Shown: positions 49,986 through 60,311 of the stretch, one piece after another
Numbering within the stretch: the first letter of the stretch is position 1
Layout of the letters: every line of letters starts with the position of its first letter
Assembly (NCBI RefSeq): GCF_014534685.1
Contig: NZ_JACVVX010000001.1
Coordinates: 1,008,501 to 1,072,500 of the forward strand
Reading direction: 5' to 3'
DNA from: Oryzicola mucosus
GTDB lineage: Bacteria; Pseudomonadota; Alphaproteobacteria; Rhizobiales; Rhizobiaceae
DNA: 64,000 bases
Notes under the pieces: model-generated
Databases searched by the model: none
What the model was told of the DNA's origin: nothing
What the model saw: only the letters and a program-made list of their open reading frames with translations
Program-made: the position numbers and the translations under genes

Positions 49986-51173
49986 ATGAACGCCTTTATC
50001 GCTCATCTGTCCCGCGAACTGGAAACGCTCAAGGCGGACGGCCTTTACAAGAGCGAGCGGGTCATCACCTCGACCCAAAGTGCCGAGATCGTCGTCGCGG
50101 GCGGTGCGAAAGTGCTCAACTTCTGTGCCAACAACTATCTCGGCCTTGCAGACAGTGACGCTTTGCGGGACGCGGCCAAGCAAGCTCTCGACCGCTATGG
50201 CTATGGCATGGCCTCGGTGCGGTTCATCTGCGGCACGCAGGAGGAGCACAAGGAGCTGGAGGCCCGGATTTCCGGCTTTCTCGGCATGGAGGATACGATC
50301 CTCTATTCCTCCTGCTTCGATGCCAATGGCGGTCTGTTCGAAACGCTTCTGGGCGAGGACGATGCGATCATTTCCGACGCTCTCAACCATGCCTCGATCA
50401 TCGACGGCGTCCGCCTGTCGAAGGCCAAGCGCTTCCGCTATGCAAACAACGATATGGCGGCGCTGGAAGAGGAACTGAAGAAGGCCGAAGGCTCGCGCTT
50501 CAAGCTGATCGCCACCGATGGCGTATTCTCGATGGATGGCATCATCGCCAATCTCCGCGGCGTCTGCGATCTTGCCGAAAAATACGGCGCCATGGTCATG
50601 GTTGACGACAGTCATGCCGTAGGTTTCGTCGGAAAGAACGGCCGAGGCTCGGCCGAGTATTGCGGCGTCGAGGGCCGGATCGACATCATCACCGGCACGC
50701 TCGGCAAGGCGCTGGGTGGCGCCTCCGGCGGTTATACGTCGGCTAAGAAGGAGGTTGTCGAATGGCTTCGCCAGCGTTCGCGGCCCTATCTGTTTTCGAA
50801 CACGCTGGCGCCCGCCATTGCCGGCGCATCGATCAAGGTTCTCGAACTCGTCGCGGGCGGTGACGATCTTCGCGCAAAACTCGACGAAAACGCACGGCAC
50901 TTTCGCGCTGAGATGACCAAGCTCGGCTTCACGCTGGCGGGCGCCGATCATCCGATCATTCCGGTGATGCTGGGCGACGCCGCCTTGGCGCAGGCGATGG
51001 CGGCGAAAATGCTGGAACGCGGCATCTATGTCATCGGTTTCTCGTTTCCCGTGGTGCCGAAAGGCCAGGCTCGTATCCGCACGCAGATGTCGGCGGCGCA
51101 TTCCATCGCCGACATCGACCGCGCGGTGCAGGCGTTCGGCGAGGTCGGCAAAGAGCTGGGGATTCTCGGTTAG
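49986..51173 (+). CDS. kbl: Glycine C-acetyltransferase (2-amino-3-ketobutyrate CoA ligase)
   Basis: The 395-residue PLP enzyme converts 2-amino-3-ketobutyrate plus CoA to glycine and acetyl-CoA. The PLP lysine is K241 in [25 protein letters not shown] supplies the cofactor-binding aspartate. It works with the tdh product encoded 138 nt later to break down threonine. It may use the glycine released by the upstream cluster. Confidence 0.96.
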   Translation: MNAFIAHLSRELETLKADGLYKSERVITSTQSAEIVVAGGAKVLNFCANNYLGLADSDALRDAAKQALDRYGYGMASVRFICGTQEEHKELEARISGFLGMEDTILYSSCFDANGGLFETLLGEDDAIISDALNHASIIDGVRLSKAKRFRYANNDMAALEEELKKAEGSRFKLIATDGVFSMDGIIANLRGVCDLAEKYGAMVMVDDSHAVGFVGKNGRGSAEYCGVEGRIDIITGTLGKALGGASGGYTSAKKEVVEWLRQRSRPYLFSNTLAPAIAGASIKVLELVAGGDDLRAKLDENARHFRAEMTKLGFTLAGADHPIIPVMLGDAALAQAMAAKMLERGIYVIGFSFPVVPKGQARIRTQMSAAHSIADIDRAVQAFGEVGKELGILG

Positions 51174-51311
51174 GGTACACTCTCCCTTGCGGAAGGGTCA
51201 CGAACGCTCGAAATGAAGTAAGAGCGCGAGCCAGGGTGGTAGGACAATCAACAGTCGGCTTCCCGGCCTTTCGCGCCAACCTTCCTCACAGGGGGAGGGT
51301 AAGGAGAAAAA
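51174..51311. repeat. Possible degenerate intergenic repeat between kbl and tdh
   Basis: The 138-nt gap has a small hairpin (CCCTT-gcgg-AAGGG at about 51183-51196) and then pyrimidine/purine blocks (cttcctcacagggggaggg at about 51283-51301) resembling the flank of the rhizobial palindrome family. No complete double hairpin is formed. The ribosome site of tdh (aaggag) is at its end. Confidence 0.35.
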
Positions 51312-52346
51312 ATGTCCAATATGATGCGCGCGCTGGTGAAGGCGAAATCCGAGCCGGGACTATGGATGGAGCACGTTCCCGTCCCCGAGATCGGCCCGAA
51401 CGATGTCCTGATCAAGATCAAGAAGACGGCGATCTGCGGCACGGATGTCCATATCTACAATTGGGACGAGTGGGCGCAGAAGACCGTTCCCGTGCCCATG
51501 GTCACGGGCCATGAATTCGTCGGCGAGATCGCCGATCTCGGCCGGGCCGTCACGCAATACAAAGTCGGTCAGCGGGTTTCGGGCGAAGGCCATATCGTGT
51601 GCGGCCATTGCCGCAACTGCCGCGCCGGGCGTGGGCATCTCTGCCGCAACACGCAGGGCGTAGGGGTCAACCGTCCCGGCTCCTTCGCCGACTATCTGGC
51701 TATCCCTCAGAACAATGTCGTGCCGATCCCCGACGATGTGCCCGATGAAATCGCGGCGATTTTCGACCCGCTGGGCAACGCCGTCCACACGGCCCTGTCG
51801 TTCCATGTCGTTGGCGAGGACGTGCTCGTCACAGGCGCCGGACCGATCGGCATCATGGGTGCGCTCGTCGCGCAGAGCGTCGGTGCCCGGAAGGTCGTTA
51901 TCACCGACATCAACCCTGTACGGCTGGAACTGGCGCGCAAATTGGGGGTCCGCTACGTCGTCGACACATCGCGTGAAAAGCTCAAGGACATCATGCCCAC
52001 CATCGGGATGACCGAAGGCTTCGATGTCGGGCTCGAAATGTCGGGTGCGGCCCCTGCTTTCCGCGACATGATCGACACCATGAACAATGGCGGCAAGATC
52101 GCCATTCTCGGCATCGCGCCCACCGGCTTCGAGATCGACTGGAACAAGGTCATCTTCAAGATGCTGCATCTGAAAGGCATCTACGGCCGCGAGATGTTCG
52201 AGACCTGGTACAAGATGATCGCGCTGGTGCAGGGGCCACTCGACGTTTCGGGCCTGATAACCCATCGCATCGGCATCGACGATTTCCAGGCCGGCTTCGA
52301 TGCCATGCGAAATGGCAGCGCGGGCAAGGTCGTCATGGATTGGTGA
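51312..52346 (+). CDS. tdh: L-threonine 3-dehydrogenase
   Basis: The 344-residue zinc alcohol dehydrogenase-type enzyme oxidises L-threonine to 2-amino-3-ketobutyrate. Catalytic zinc ligands C42 (ICGTD) and H67-E68 (GHEFVG); the structural zinc site is C97, C100, C103, C111 ([15 protein letters not shown]). The NAD loop is [14 protein letters not shown]. Its product is the substrate of Kbl. Confidence 0.97.
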   Translation: MSNMMRALVKAKSEPGLWMEHVPVPEIGPNDVLIKIKKTAICGTDVHIYNWDEWAQKTVPVPMVTGHEFVGEIADLGRAVTQYKVGQRVSGEGHIVCGHCRNCRAGRGHLCRNTQGVGVNRPGSFADYLAIPQNNVVPIPDDVPDEIAAIFDPLGNAVHTALSFHVVGEDVLVTGAGPIGIMGALVAQSVGARKVVITDINPVRLELARKLGVRYVVDTSREKLKDIMPTIGMTEGFDVGLEMSGAAPAFRDMIDTMNNGGKIAILGIAPTGFEIDWNKVIFKMLHLKGIYGREMFETWYKMIALVQGPLDVSGLITHRIGIDDFQAGFDAMRNGSAGKVVMDW

Positions 52347-52462
52347 TGCCGACGGCGCGTCGAAGATGCGTCGGGCTTGATTGTTAATAAGAGGCGGGGC
52401 CTGAGGGTGCGCAGTCGGAATTTTGAAGCCATTGTCACCCTTCCGACAGGACGGTATCGCCC

Positions 52463-53782
<1,320 letters not shown>

Positions 53783-53974
53783 CGAACGGCAAGCAGTTCA
53801 GCTTCACCAAGGATTGAACATCGATGGTTGGCGCTGAGCTTTCCAGGCTTCATGAAATTGCCTAAAAGCTGCGCTTAGGGCTAGCGATCAGACCGGTTCG
53901 GCCAAGCGGAAACCTTGTATTAACCAGCAGGACCGATGCTTCGCGGTTTAGAGCCCTTTACGCAACCAGACGTG

Positions 53975-54994
53975 ATGAAAAGAGTGCGCGCCATTTTCCG
54001 ACGTAGCCATGCCTACTCCCTTCTGATCGCAACGAGCCTCTTCCTGTCGGGATGCGTCTCGTCGGTGATGGATGTCGACACGCGCGCGATACAGCCGATA
54101 CCGGCCCGGTTGATGGGCGAGATGAACAAGAAGTCGATGTCGCCGTCATCGCCGATCGTTGTGCGCATCTTCAAGCAGGAGAGCGAACTCGAAATCTGGA
54201 AGCGCGACAGGTCGGGCCGCTTCGCGCTTCTGAAGACCTATCCGATGTGCCGCTGGTCTGGGAAGCTTGGACCCAAGAAACAAAATGGCGACCGTCAGGC
54301 GCCGGAAGGTTTCTACCACGTCAACGTCAACATGCTGAACCCGAAGTCACAATACTATCTGTCCTTCAATCTCGGCTATCCCAACAAGCTTGAATCCGCC
54401 CTCGGCTACACCGGCGAGGCATTGATGGTCCATGGCGCCTGTTCGTCGTCGGGTTGCTACGCGCTGACCGACGATGGCGTGGCGGAAATCTATTCGGTGG
54501 TGCGCGAGGCGCTGAAAGGCGGCCAGACCTCGTTCCAGGTCCAGGCCTATCCGTTCAAGATGACGCCTTCCAATATGGCGAAAAACCGCAACGACCCGAA
54601 CTTCGCTTTCTGGAGCGACCTCAAGAAGGGCTATGACGCTTTCGAAGTGACGCGTCAGCAGCCGAAGGTCTCCTATTGCGAAGGCCGCTATGTCTTCGAC
54701 CGCACCTTCGAGGGTGGGGAGCCCAGCGATCCGCTCGCGGCTTGCCCGCCATCGCTGGAGTCGCCAGCAGTCGCGTCGCGCTGGCAGTCGGATGCCGCGG
54801 AAATTCAGAAATTGATAGCCTCGGGCGTGCCGGTGGCTACGCACGCCTATTCCGATGGCGGCATGCACCCGTCATTCCGCAAGCTACTGCAGAGCAGTGG
54901 CGAAAAGGCGTTGGCCAAGCGCACCTCGCAGACGGCGGTGCCGATCAGCCGCCCGGATGCCGCTCTCGCCGACCCGCATGCCGCGGCCGAATAA
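53975..54994 (+). CDS. L,D-transpeptidase lipoprotein (YkuD domain)
   Basis: A 339-residue predicted lipoprotein. Signal with lipobox FLSGC (C27), then a YkuD domain with the active-site motif MVHGACSSSGC: H153 and the nucleophile C161. It cross-links peptidoglycan at 3-3 positions or attaches proteins to it. The C-terminal ~150 residues are a family-specific extension with paired cysteines (SYCEGRY and LAACPPS). A start 13 codons earlier (53936) would precede the signal peptide and is less likely. Confidence 0.87.
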   Translation: MKRVRAIFRRSHAYSLLIATSLFLSGCVSSVMDVDTRAIQPIPARLMGEMNKKSMSPSSPIVVRIFKQESELEIWKRDRSGRFALLKTYPMCRWSGKLGPKKQNGDRQAPEGFYHVNVNMLNPKSQYYLSFNLGYPNKLESALGYTGEALMVHGACSSSGCYALTDDGVAEIYSVVREALKGGQTSFQVQAYPFKMTPSNMAKNRNDPNFAFWSDLKKGYDAFEVTRQQPKVSYCEGRYVFDRTFEGGEPSDPLAACPPSLESPAVASRWQSDAAEIQKLIASGVPVATHAYSDGGMHPSFRKLLQSSGEKALAKRTSQTAVPISRPDAALADPHAAAE

Positions 54995-55002
54995 GGCCAG
55001 TA

Positions 55003-55449
55003 TCACTGGTTGTGGATGAAAGCTTTTGCTTTGGAGCGGGTTCCAAAATCCTTAGCGATATCGGCCAGCGAAATTTGGCCGAACCGCTCCAGCAGTAAGG
55101 TTTCCGCTTCCTGTCGCGTCTCACTGATCGCCTGATTTACGGCCCGTTCGACAAGGCATGACGGCATATCTTCCGAAAGACCGAAGGCGAAGAGTTCAGG
55201 TTTTCCCAAAGCCCGGTAGACGTCGAGAAGTGTGATCGCCGTCAATGGGCGGACAAGCGTCCATCCTCCGCCATGCCCCTTCTCGGATGTTACATAGCCG
55301 GCCTCCCGCAGGCCAGCCATGGTGCGGCGCACGAGCGTGGCATTGGTGTTAAGCATGCGGCCGATCATTTCCGACGTCACAGGCTTTTCCTGCCCGTCCA
55401 TATGCAGGAGCACGTGCAAAAGCCGCGACAGCCGTCCGTCCTGTCTCAC
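55003..55449 (-). CDS. Rrf2-family transcriptional regulator with a single cysteine
   Basis: A 148-residue winged-helix Rrf2 protein: TSEMIGRMLNTNATLVRRTMAGLREAGYVTSEKGHGGGWTLVRP. It has only one cysteine (C98), so it cannot hold the three-cysteine Fe-S cluster of IscR/NsrR. It may sense redox through that thiol or a ligand, as YwnA-type members do. It lies 77 nt downstream of the flavoprotein gene. A TATCATGATA palindrome in front of that gene is a possible target. Confidence 0.9.
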   Translation of the reverse strand: MRQDGRLSRLLHVLLHMDGQEKPVTSEMIGRMLNTNATLVRRTMAGLREAGYVTSEKGHGGGWTLVRPLTAITLLDVYRALGKPELFAFGLSEDMPSCLVERAVNQAISETRQEAETLLLERFGQISLADIAKDFGTRSKAKAFIHNQ

Positions 55450-55526
55450 AATACGGTCCTTTCCCGATTTCGCTGCTTATAGCGGTCCAGCACCGGGGAC
55501 GATAGGATTGGCCTGTAGCCTGCCGC

Positions 55527-56420
55527 TTACAATTTGCGGAAAACAATGGATTGGTGCGTTGCCGTGCCGGCAAAAGCGCCGTCGCCGACCGCCATCGATA
55601 CCGAACCGGCCGCACGTGCCGCATCGCCGCAAGCAAAGACCCCGGCCACCGAAGTCTCTTTGAAGCCGTCGGTACGGATGAACGCGCCAAAAGGCCCATC
55701 TTCGAAGGCGCAGCCGAGCTGGTGAGCGATAGAACTGGCCATCTCGATGCGCGGGGCCGTGAACAAGCCGTCGAGCGGAAACAGGCGGCCGTTCTGGGTC
55801 CGCACGGTGGCGCGCTCACCCTCCACGGCTGTCACGGCATCGGTGACGACCGTCACGCCGCGATCCCGGAGTTGGGCGGACTGATCGGCGTCAGGCGTGA
55901 AAACGCCGTTGAGGAAGAACGTGACGCGGCCCCAGTCGGGCAGCAGCAACGCTTGATGCAGGGACAGCGGCGAGGTGGCGAGCACGCCGATTTCGCCTTC
56001 GTTTATTTCGTAGCCATGGCAGTAGGGGCAATGGAAGATGCTCGTTCCCCAGCGCTCCCGCAGGCCGGGAATATCGGGCAAGATATCCCTGACCCCGGTC
56101 GCGAGCACCAGGCGGCGCGCGCGATGAACGCTGCCGTCGTTCACCTGGACCTGAAAATCACCACCAACGGCCTCCGCAGCTTCGGCGGTCCCATCAAGCC
56201 AGCACACAGTCTTGTAGGCCATCAGCTGCCTGCGCGCTGTGGCGGCAATGGCTTCGGGCGATTCGCCGTCCTGCGTCAAAAACCCATGCGAGCTGTGTGC
56301 GAACCGGTTCCGCCGAATGCCGGCATCGACGACGAGGATGGAACGGCGCGCCCGCGCGAGTTGAAGCGATGCTGCTAGGCCTGCATAGCTGCCGCCAATG
56401 ATGATGGCATCAAAGATCAT
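55527..56420 (-). CDS. Thioredoxin-reductase-like NAD(P)/FAD-dependent oxidoreductase
   Basis: A 297-residue flavoprotein: FAD loop IIIGGSYAGLAASLQLARA (7-25), redox-active pair HCPYCHG (C131, C134) and C-terminal FACGDAARAAGS. The layout is like thioredoxin reductase. Because its second Rossmann loop lacks the usual GxGxxG signature, it may belong to the shorter ferredoxin/thiol-independent branch. Found beside an Rrf2 regulator, it is probably redox-inducible. An earlier ATG (56474) would add 18 residues, but MIFDAIIIGG is the family start. Confidence 0.87.
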   Translation of the reverse strand: MIFDAIIIGGSYAGLAASLQLARARRSILVVDAGIRRNRFAHSSHGFLTQDGESPEAIAATARRQLMAYKTVCWLDGTAEAAEAVGGDFQVQVNDGSVHRARRLVLATGVRDILPDIPGLRERWGTSIFHCPYCHGYEINEGEIGVLATSPLSLHQALLLPDWGRVTFFLNGVFTPDADQSAQLRDRGVTVVTDAVTAVEGERATVRTQNGRLFPLDGLFTAPRIEMASSIAHQLGCAFEDGPFGAFIRTDGFKETSVAGVFACGDAARAAGSVSMAVGDGAFAGTATHQSIVFRKL

Positions 56421-56475
56421 GAGAGTACCCTTCATTTCACGCATCATCATAAGTAGCGTGAGTGCCGGTGTCAAT

Positions 56476-56485
56476 TATCATGATA
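56476..56485. promoter_or_regulatory. TATCATGATA palindrome upstream of the flavoprotein gene
   Basis: A 10-bp perfect palindrome in an AT-rich stretch about 55 bp upstream of the start codon, a good place for an Rrf2 operator. Short and possibly fortuitous. Confidence 0.4.
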
Positions 56486-56509
56486 CTTTTGATGTTTCTT
56501 GAGGTGAGA

Positions 56510-57115
56510 TTAGAAGATCGCCGCTATGCCCATGGCGGCGAGTGCGGCGCCGAGTGCCATATCAGCATAGCGGCGATAACGCGCGTAAAAGGCTCGGCAG
56601 GCCGAAGCGGATAGCGCAAGACCGACAAGGCCGAACCAGACTGCTGCGACCAGAAAGACGACGAGGCTGCTGCCTTGCGCGGATGTCTTGGCTGCCAGCG
56701 CGGACGAGGTGAAGAACAGCGCTGAGGCAGGATTGGCCGTGGCCGTGATGAACGCCAGCCGGAAATAGCCCGTGGCAGGAAGGCGGGTTTGCCGGCCCAG
56801 CTCAGTCGCCGGCCTGATGGCGCGGTCGATGGCTCTTGCACCCAGCCCCAGAAGAAAAACCCCGTACAACACAGTCGCGAGGCGGGCGCCTGTGGGGCCG
56901 AGGGGCAGCGCGCCGGCGCTGCCAGCGATGACTCCCGATAGAAGGCTGGCGCCCAAAGCAATGCCGATGGCGGCGGCGAGCGCGGTGTTTCGGCATGAGG
57001 TCAGCCCCGCCTGTGCCACGACAGCGAAATTCGGCCCCGGCAGCATGGCCAGCAAAGCATAGGACATTGCGAACGGCACGAGGTCCGGCGTCGCGAACGG
57101 ACTGGTTTCGATCAT
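56510..57115 (-). CDS. LysE/RhtB family amino-acid exporter
   Basis: A 201-residue transporter with six hydrophobic segments: MSYALLAMLPGPNFAVVAQAGLTSCRNTALAAAIGIALGA-like start (about 16-55), with the PGPN motif of the family, and AFITATANPASALFF in the middle. It would export an amino acid or homoserine-lactone-like compound. MIETSPFATPDLV is preferred as the start; MILQ four codons earlier is possible. It diverges from the LuxR-type pair across 286 bp that holds a 28-bp inverted repeat. Confidence 0.9.
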   Translation of the reverse strand: MIETSPFATPDLVPFAMSYALLAMLPGPNFAVVAQAGLTSCRNTALAAAIGIALGASLLSGVIAGSAGALPLGPTGARLATVLYGVFLLGLGARAIDRAIRPATELGRQTRLPATGYFRLAFITATANPASALFFTSSALAAKTSAQGSSLVVFLVAAVWFGLVGLALSASACRAFYARYRRYADMALGAALAAMGIAAIF

Positions 57116-57196
57116 CTGTAAGATCATCCATCCCGGCCGGCACCCCTCAATGCATGGCCTGCAATCAGCGCGGACTGTGTTACCGACGGGTATCCG

Positions 57197-57224
57197 CCAC
57201 AAGTCGGCAAATGCCGACTTGTGG
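57197..57224. promoter_or_regulatory. 28-bp perfect inverted repeat in the lysE-luxR divergent region
   Basis: The arms CCACAAGTCGGCA and TGCCGACTTGTGG are exact complements with only two bases (AA) between them. It lies 82 bp upstream of the exporter start and 177 bp before the first LuxR-type start. No T-run follows on either strand, and it lies between divergent starts, so an operator is more likely than a terminator. Confidence 0.7.
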
Positions 57225-57401
57225 TCGTCTTTCCCTGAGGTCATGATGCGCTGACATGCGGATGATTGGACCGAAGCATGGCTTGAGCCGGATTGCTGGT
57301 GGGACGGTTGGACTTTCCAAGCTTGGCTTCGGGAAGCGGATGTGCCGTTGCGTTCGTATCCTGCCGGTCTTCTGCCGGCCACGCGCGGGACCGGTCGGGC
57401 C

Positions 57402-58532
57402 ATGATCGTCGGGCTCGACGACCGGATATACGAAGCGGCCCTCGTGCCCGAGCTGTGGCCGCACGTTCTCGATCACATCGGCGCGGTGTCCGGTTCGGCC
57501 TCCGGCTCAATCCTGACGTTCTCCACGCCGGATTCGCCGCCGCGCTACAAGACGACGTCTTTGACGGAGGCGTCGCTTCACGCCTTCACCACATCCGACC
57601 AGTGGCGTGACAGCCAGCGTGCGCAATTCCTGTTCATGGATGGGGCGCAGGATGTCTTTTCGCAATTCGTCTATATGAACGATTTCATGACCGCCGAGCA
57701 GTTGGCGGCGGACGCCGTCGAGGCCAGTCTGCGAGAGTTGGGGCTCGGCCAGCAGATCACCACGGTCATTCCGATGCCGAGCCGCGAGGTGGTGAGCTTC
57801 ACCTGGGAGCGCAGGCTTGGCGACGGGCGTCACGATCCAGCCAGCATCGGATTGCTGGACAGTTTGCGGCCCCATCTCGCCCGTGCCGGACTGATTTCGG
57901 CTCGCCTCAATCTCGAGCGTGCGCGCGCTACCGTCTCGGGGCTGGATGCGATTGGCCTGCCGGCAGCGGTGCTGACGCAGGCAGGGGTCGTGCTCGCCGC
58001 CAACGCTTTTCTGGAAACGCTCAGGGAGGTCTTTCGCCCGTCCGCCTTCGGTGGACTGACTGTATCCGATGAGAGGGCCGACGCTCTTCTGCGCGAGGCT
58101 CTTACCGCGCTGGCGGGCAAGCGTTCCTCCAGCGGATCGATCCCGATCAGGCCGAGGGAAGGGCGCGCACCGATGGTGGTGCATCTGTTGCCGGTCAAGG
58201 GCGCGGCGCACGACCTTTTTGCCGGCGGCAGCGTGCTGCTCGTCGTGACTGCGCTGACGGTCCAGGGAGGCGCGCCGGTCCCGCATGTGTTGCATGGGCT
58301 GTTTGACCTCACGCCATCCGAATCGCGTCTCGCGGCTGTCTTGTCCGGTGGGCTGTCGGTTGCCGAGGCGGCGGATCGGATGGGAACCACGGTGAAAACA
58401 GCACGAACCTATCTCGATCGCATTTTCGCCAAGACCGGGACCAACCGGCAAAGCCAGCTCGTCGCATTGCTGAAGGGCGTTGGCAGCCCCTTTCCGGGAT
58501 TGCACCGGGAAGTCGGGGATGGCAAGGTTTGA
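57402..58532 (+). CDS. LuxR-type helix-turn-helix regulator (copy 1 of a tandem pair)
   Basis: 376 residues: an N-terminal sensor-like region (about 1-290; MIVGLDDRIYEAALVPELWP) without a recognised domain, and a C-terminal LuxR HTH (about 305-370) with LTPSESRLAAVLSGGLSVAEAADRMGTTVKTARTYLDRIFAKTGTNRQSQL. No receiver domain, so it should bind a ligand rather than be phosphorylated. It is paralogous to the next gene over its whole length. The open frame extends 20 codons upstream; MIVGLDD aligns with the paralogue start. Confidence 0.88.
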   Translation: MIVGLDDRIYEAALVPELWPHVLDHIGAVSGSASGSILTFSTPDSPPRYKTTSLTEASLHAFTTSDQWRDSQRAQFLFMDGAQDVFSQFVYMNDFMTAEQLAADAVEASLRELGLGQQITTVIPMPSREVVSFTWERRLGDGRHDPASIGLLDSLRPHLARAGLISARLNLERARATVSGLDAIGLPAAVLTQAGVVLAANAFLETLREVFRPSAFGGLTVSDERADALLREALTALAGKRSSSGSIPIRPREGRAPMVVHLLPVKGAAHDLFAGGSVLLVVTALTVQGGAPVPHVLHGLFDLTPSESRLAAVLSGGLSVAEAADRMGTTVKTARTYLDRIFAKTGTNRQSQLVALLKGVGSPFPGLHREVGDGKV

Positions 58533-58557
58533 CGACACGTCGATGGGATCAAGGCCG

Positions 58558-59652
58558 ATGACGGAGACGCTGGTCGAACGCATCTACGAGGCGGCTTTCT
58601 TGCCCGACCTCTGGCCGGAGGTTCTAGGAGCTGTCAGCGAGCTCTCCGGCTCAGTGAGCGGCGAGTTCCAGATCCTGTCGCTCGATGCGCCGCCGCGCTG
58701 GAAAGCGACGGAGATCACCCGCGACATTCTCGGCAATTTTATCCGCGACGGGCTGTGGCGGGACTGCGAACGGCCGGCACATCTTCTGACCGTCAATTAT
58801 CCCGGCTTCCTCTGCGATATCGACTACATGACTCCCGAGCAGATCGCGCGCGATCCTGTCCGGCGCCTCCTCAAGGATATCGGTCTCGGCTGGCAGCTTG
58901 GTTCGCTCATCCATATGCCGACCGGCGAAATTGCCGCGATGACCTTCGAACGCTGGGTCGAAAACGGCAGGCCGAGCGCTGCCAATGTCGCGGTACTCGA
59001 CGGTTTGCGGCCGCATATGGCGCGATCGGCACTGATTGCCGCCCGGCTTGGGCTGGAACGTGCGCGCGCTACGGTGTCGGCGCTCGATGCGATCGGCCTG
59101 CCCGCGGCCGTGCTGTCGTCAGCAGGCCAGCTTCTAACCGCCAACGCCTTGTTCGAAAACCTGTCCAACGTGTTTCGCGCAGCCGCCTTCGGCATGGTGT
59201 CGCTCGACCACGATCAGGCCGATGCCGCGTTCAAGGCAACACTGGAAACGGTGCAGAGCGGTGGCGCCAGCCATGTTCTATCCATACCGCTGCCGGCTTC
59301 GGAGAGCCGGCAGGCATTGGTTCTGCACATCATCCCGCTGCGACGCAGCGTTCATGACATTTTCTCTGGCGCAGACATCTTGATTGCCGCAACCGCCGTC
59401 TCCTCAGAGGGTATCGCGCCATCGCCCGCCATCCTGACAGGACTTTTCGATCTCAGCCCGGCCGAAGCCAGGCTTGCCTCGGAACTGGCTGGCGGAAAGT
59501 CGCTGAAAGAGGCGTCGGCCGAGCTGCAACTGACCTTCAAAAGCGGCCGCACTTACCTGGAGCGCATATTCCTGAAGACCGGCACCCACCGGCAAAGCGA
59601 ACTGGTGGCGATGCTGAGATCGGTAGAGCCTGTGCGGCGCGCAGCCGAGTGA
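58558..59652 (+). CDS. LuxR-type helix-turn-helix regulator (copy 2 of a tandem pair)
   Basis: A 364-residue paralogue of the gene before it: the starts MTETLVERIYEAAFLPDLWP and MIVGLDDRIYEAALVPELWP align, and the shared segment RARATVSALDAIGLPAAVL is nearly identical in both. The C-terminal HTH includes LSPAEARLASELAGGKSLKEASAELQLTFKSGRTYLERIFLKTGTHRQSEL. Earlier ATGs (58480, 58519, 58543) are open, but two precede the upstream stop at 58532; alignment with copy 1 picks 58558. Confidence 0.85.
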   Translation: MTETLVERIYEAAFLPDLWPEVLGAVSELSGSVSGEFQILSLDAPPRWKATEITRDILGNFIRDGLWRDCERPAHLLTVNYPGFLCDIDYMTPEQIARDPVRRLLKDIGLGWQLGSLIHMPTGEIAAMTFERWVENGRPSAANVAVLDGLRPHMARSALIAARLGLERARATVSALDAIGLPAAVLSSAGQLLTANALFENLSNVFRAAAFGMVSLDHDQADAAFKATLETVQSGGASHVLSIPLPASESRQALVLHIIPLRRSVHDIFSGADILIAATAVSSEGIAPSPAILTGLFDLSPAEARLASELAGGKSLKEASAELQLTFKSGRTYLERIFLKTGTHRQSELVAMLRSVEPVRRAAE

Positions 59653-59673
59653 CGCGCGCCGCTGTTTCGGCAA

Positions 59674-60099
59674 TCAGCCGAGCTTGGCGTCCAGCGTGAC
59701 CTGGATGGCGCCGAGCGCCTTCGAGATCGGACACCCTTCCTTGGCCTTCTTGGCCAGTTCCTGGAACTTTGCATCGTCGATACCGGGAACGGTGCCGACC
59801 AGCGTCAGCGCGCTGCTCTTGATGCCGTCGCCTGGAATGAGCGTTACCACGGCCTTGGCGTCGAGCTTTTCGGCAGGCGTGCCGTTCTCGGCGAGGAAGT
59901 GGGAAAGCTGCATGGCAAAGCAGGAGGCGTGCGCGGCGGCGATCAACTCTTCCGGATTGGTGCCGGACTTGCCGCTTTCATCCTCGAAACGCAGCTTGAA
60001 CGAGTAGGGCTGCGCCTTGAGCACGCCGCTCTGCGTATCGATGGTGCCGGAGCCTTCCTTCAGAGTGCCTTTCCAGACGGCTGTAGCGTGACGGTCCAT
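59674..60099 (-). CDS. OsmC family peroxiredoxin
   Basis: The 141-residue OsmC/Ohr-type peroxidase has its two reactive cysteines C60 (AAHASCFAM) and C123 (EGCPISKAL). It reduces organic hydroperoxides with dithiol donors. The start MDRHATAVWKGTLKEG is the family start; codons upstream to 60159 lack family residues. It is convergent with copy 2 of the regulator pair. Confidence 0.94.
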   Translation of the reverse strand: MDRHATAVWKGTLKEGSGTIDTQSGVLKAQPYSFKLRFEDESGKSGTNPEELIAAAHASCFAMQLSHFLAENGTPAEKLDAKAVVTLIPGDGIKSSALTLVGTVPGIDDAKFQELAKKAKEGCPISKALGAIQVTLDAKLG

Positions 60100-60311
60100 G
60101 GGTCTCTCCCTGTCTTGGATTTCTGCAAAGCCGGACGTGATCCGGATGCGCCAGAACATTTCTGTGCCGTATCAATATAGGACTTCGCAGCGTCATCGCC
60201 ACCGCGTCCGTTGGCTAAATCGTCTGGTAGAGAACCGAAGTTTCAGCGAAATCCAGAGTTGAAACGCTGGATTGTTCTGCCTATCGTCGCGCCCGTTGCG
60301 ACGGAGGTTTC

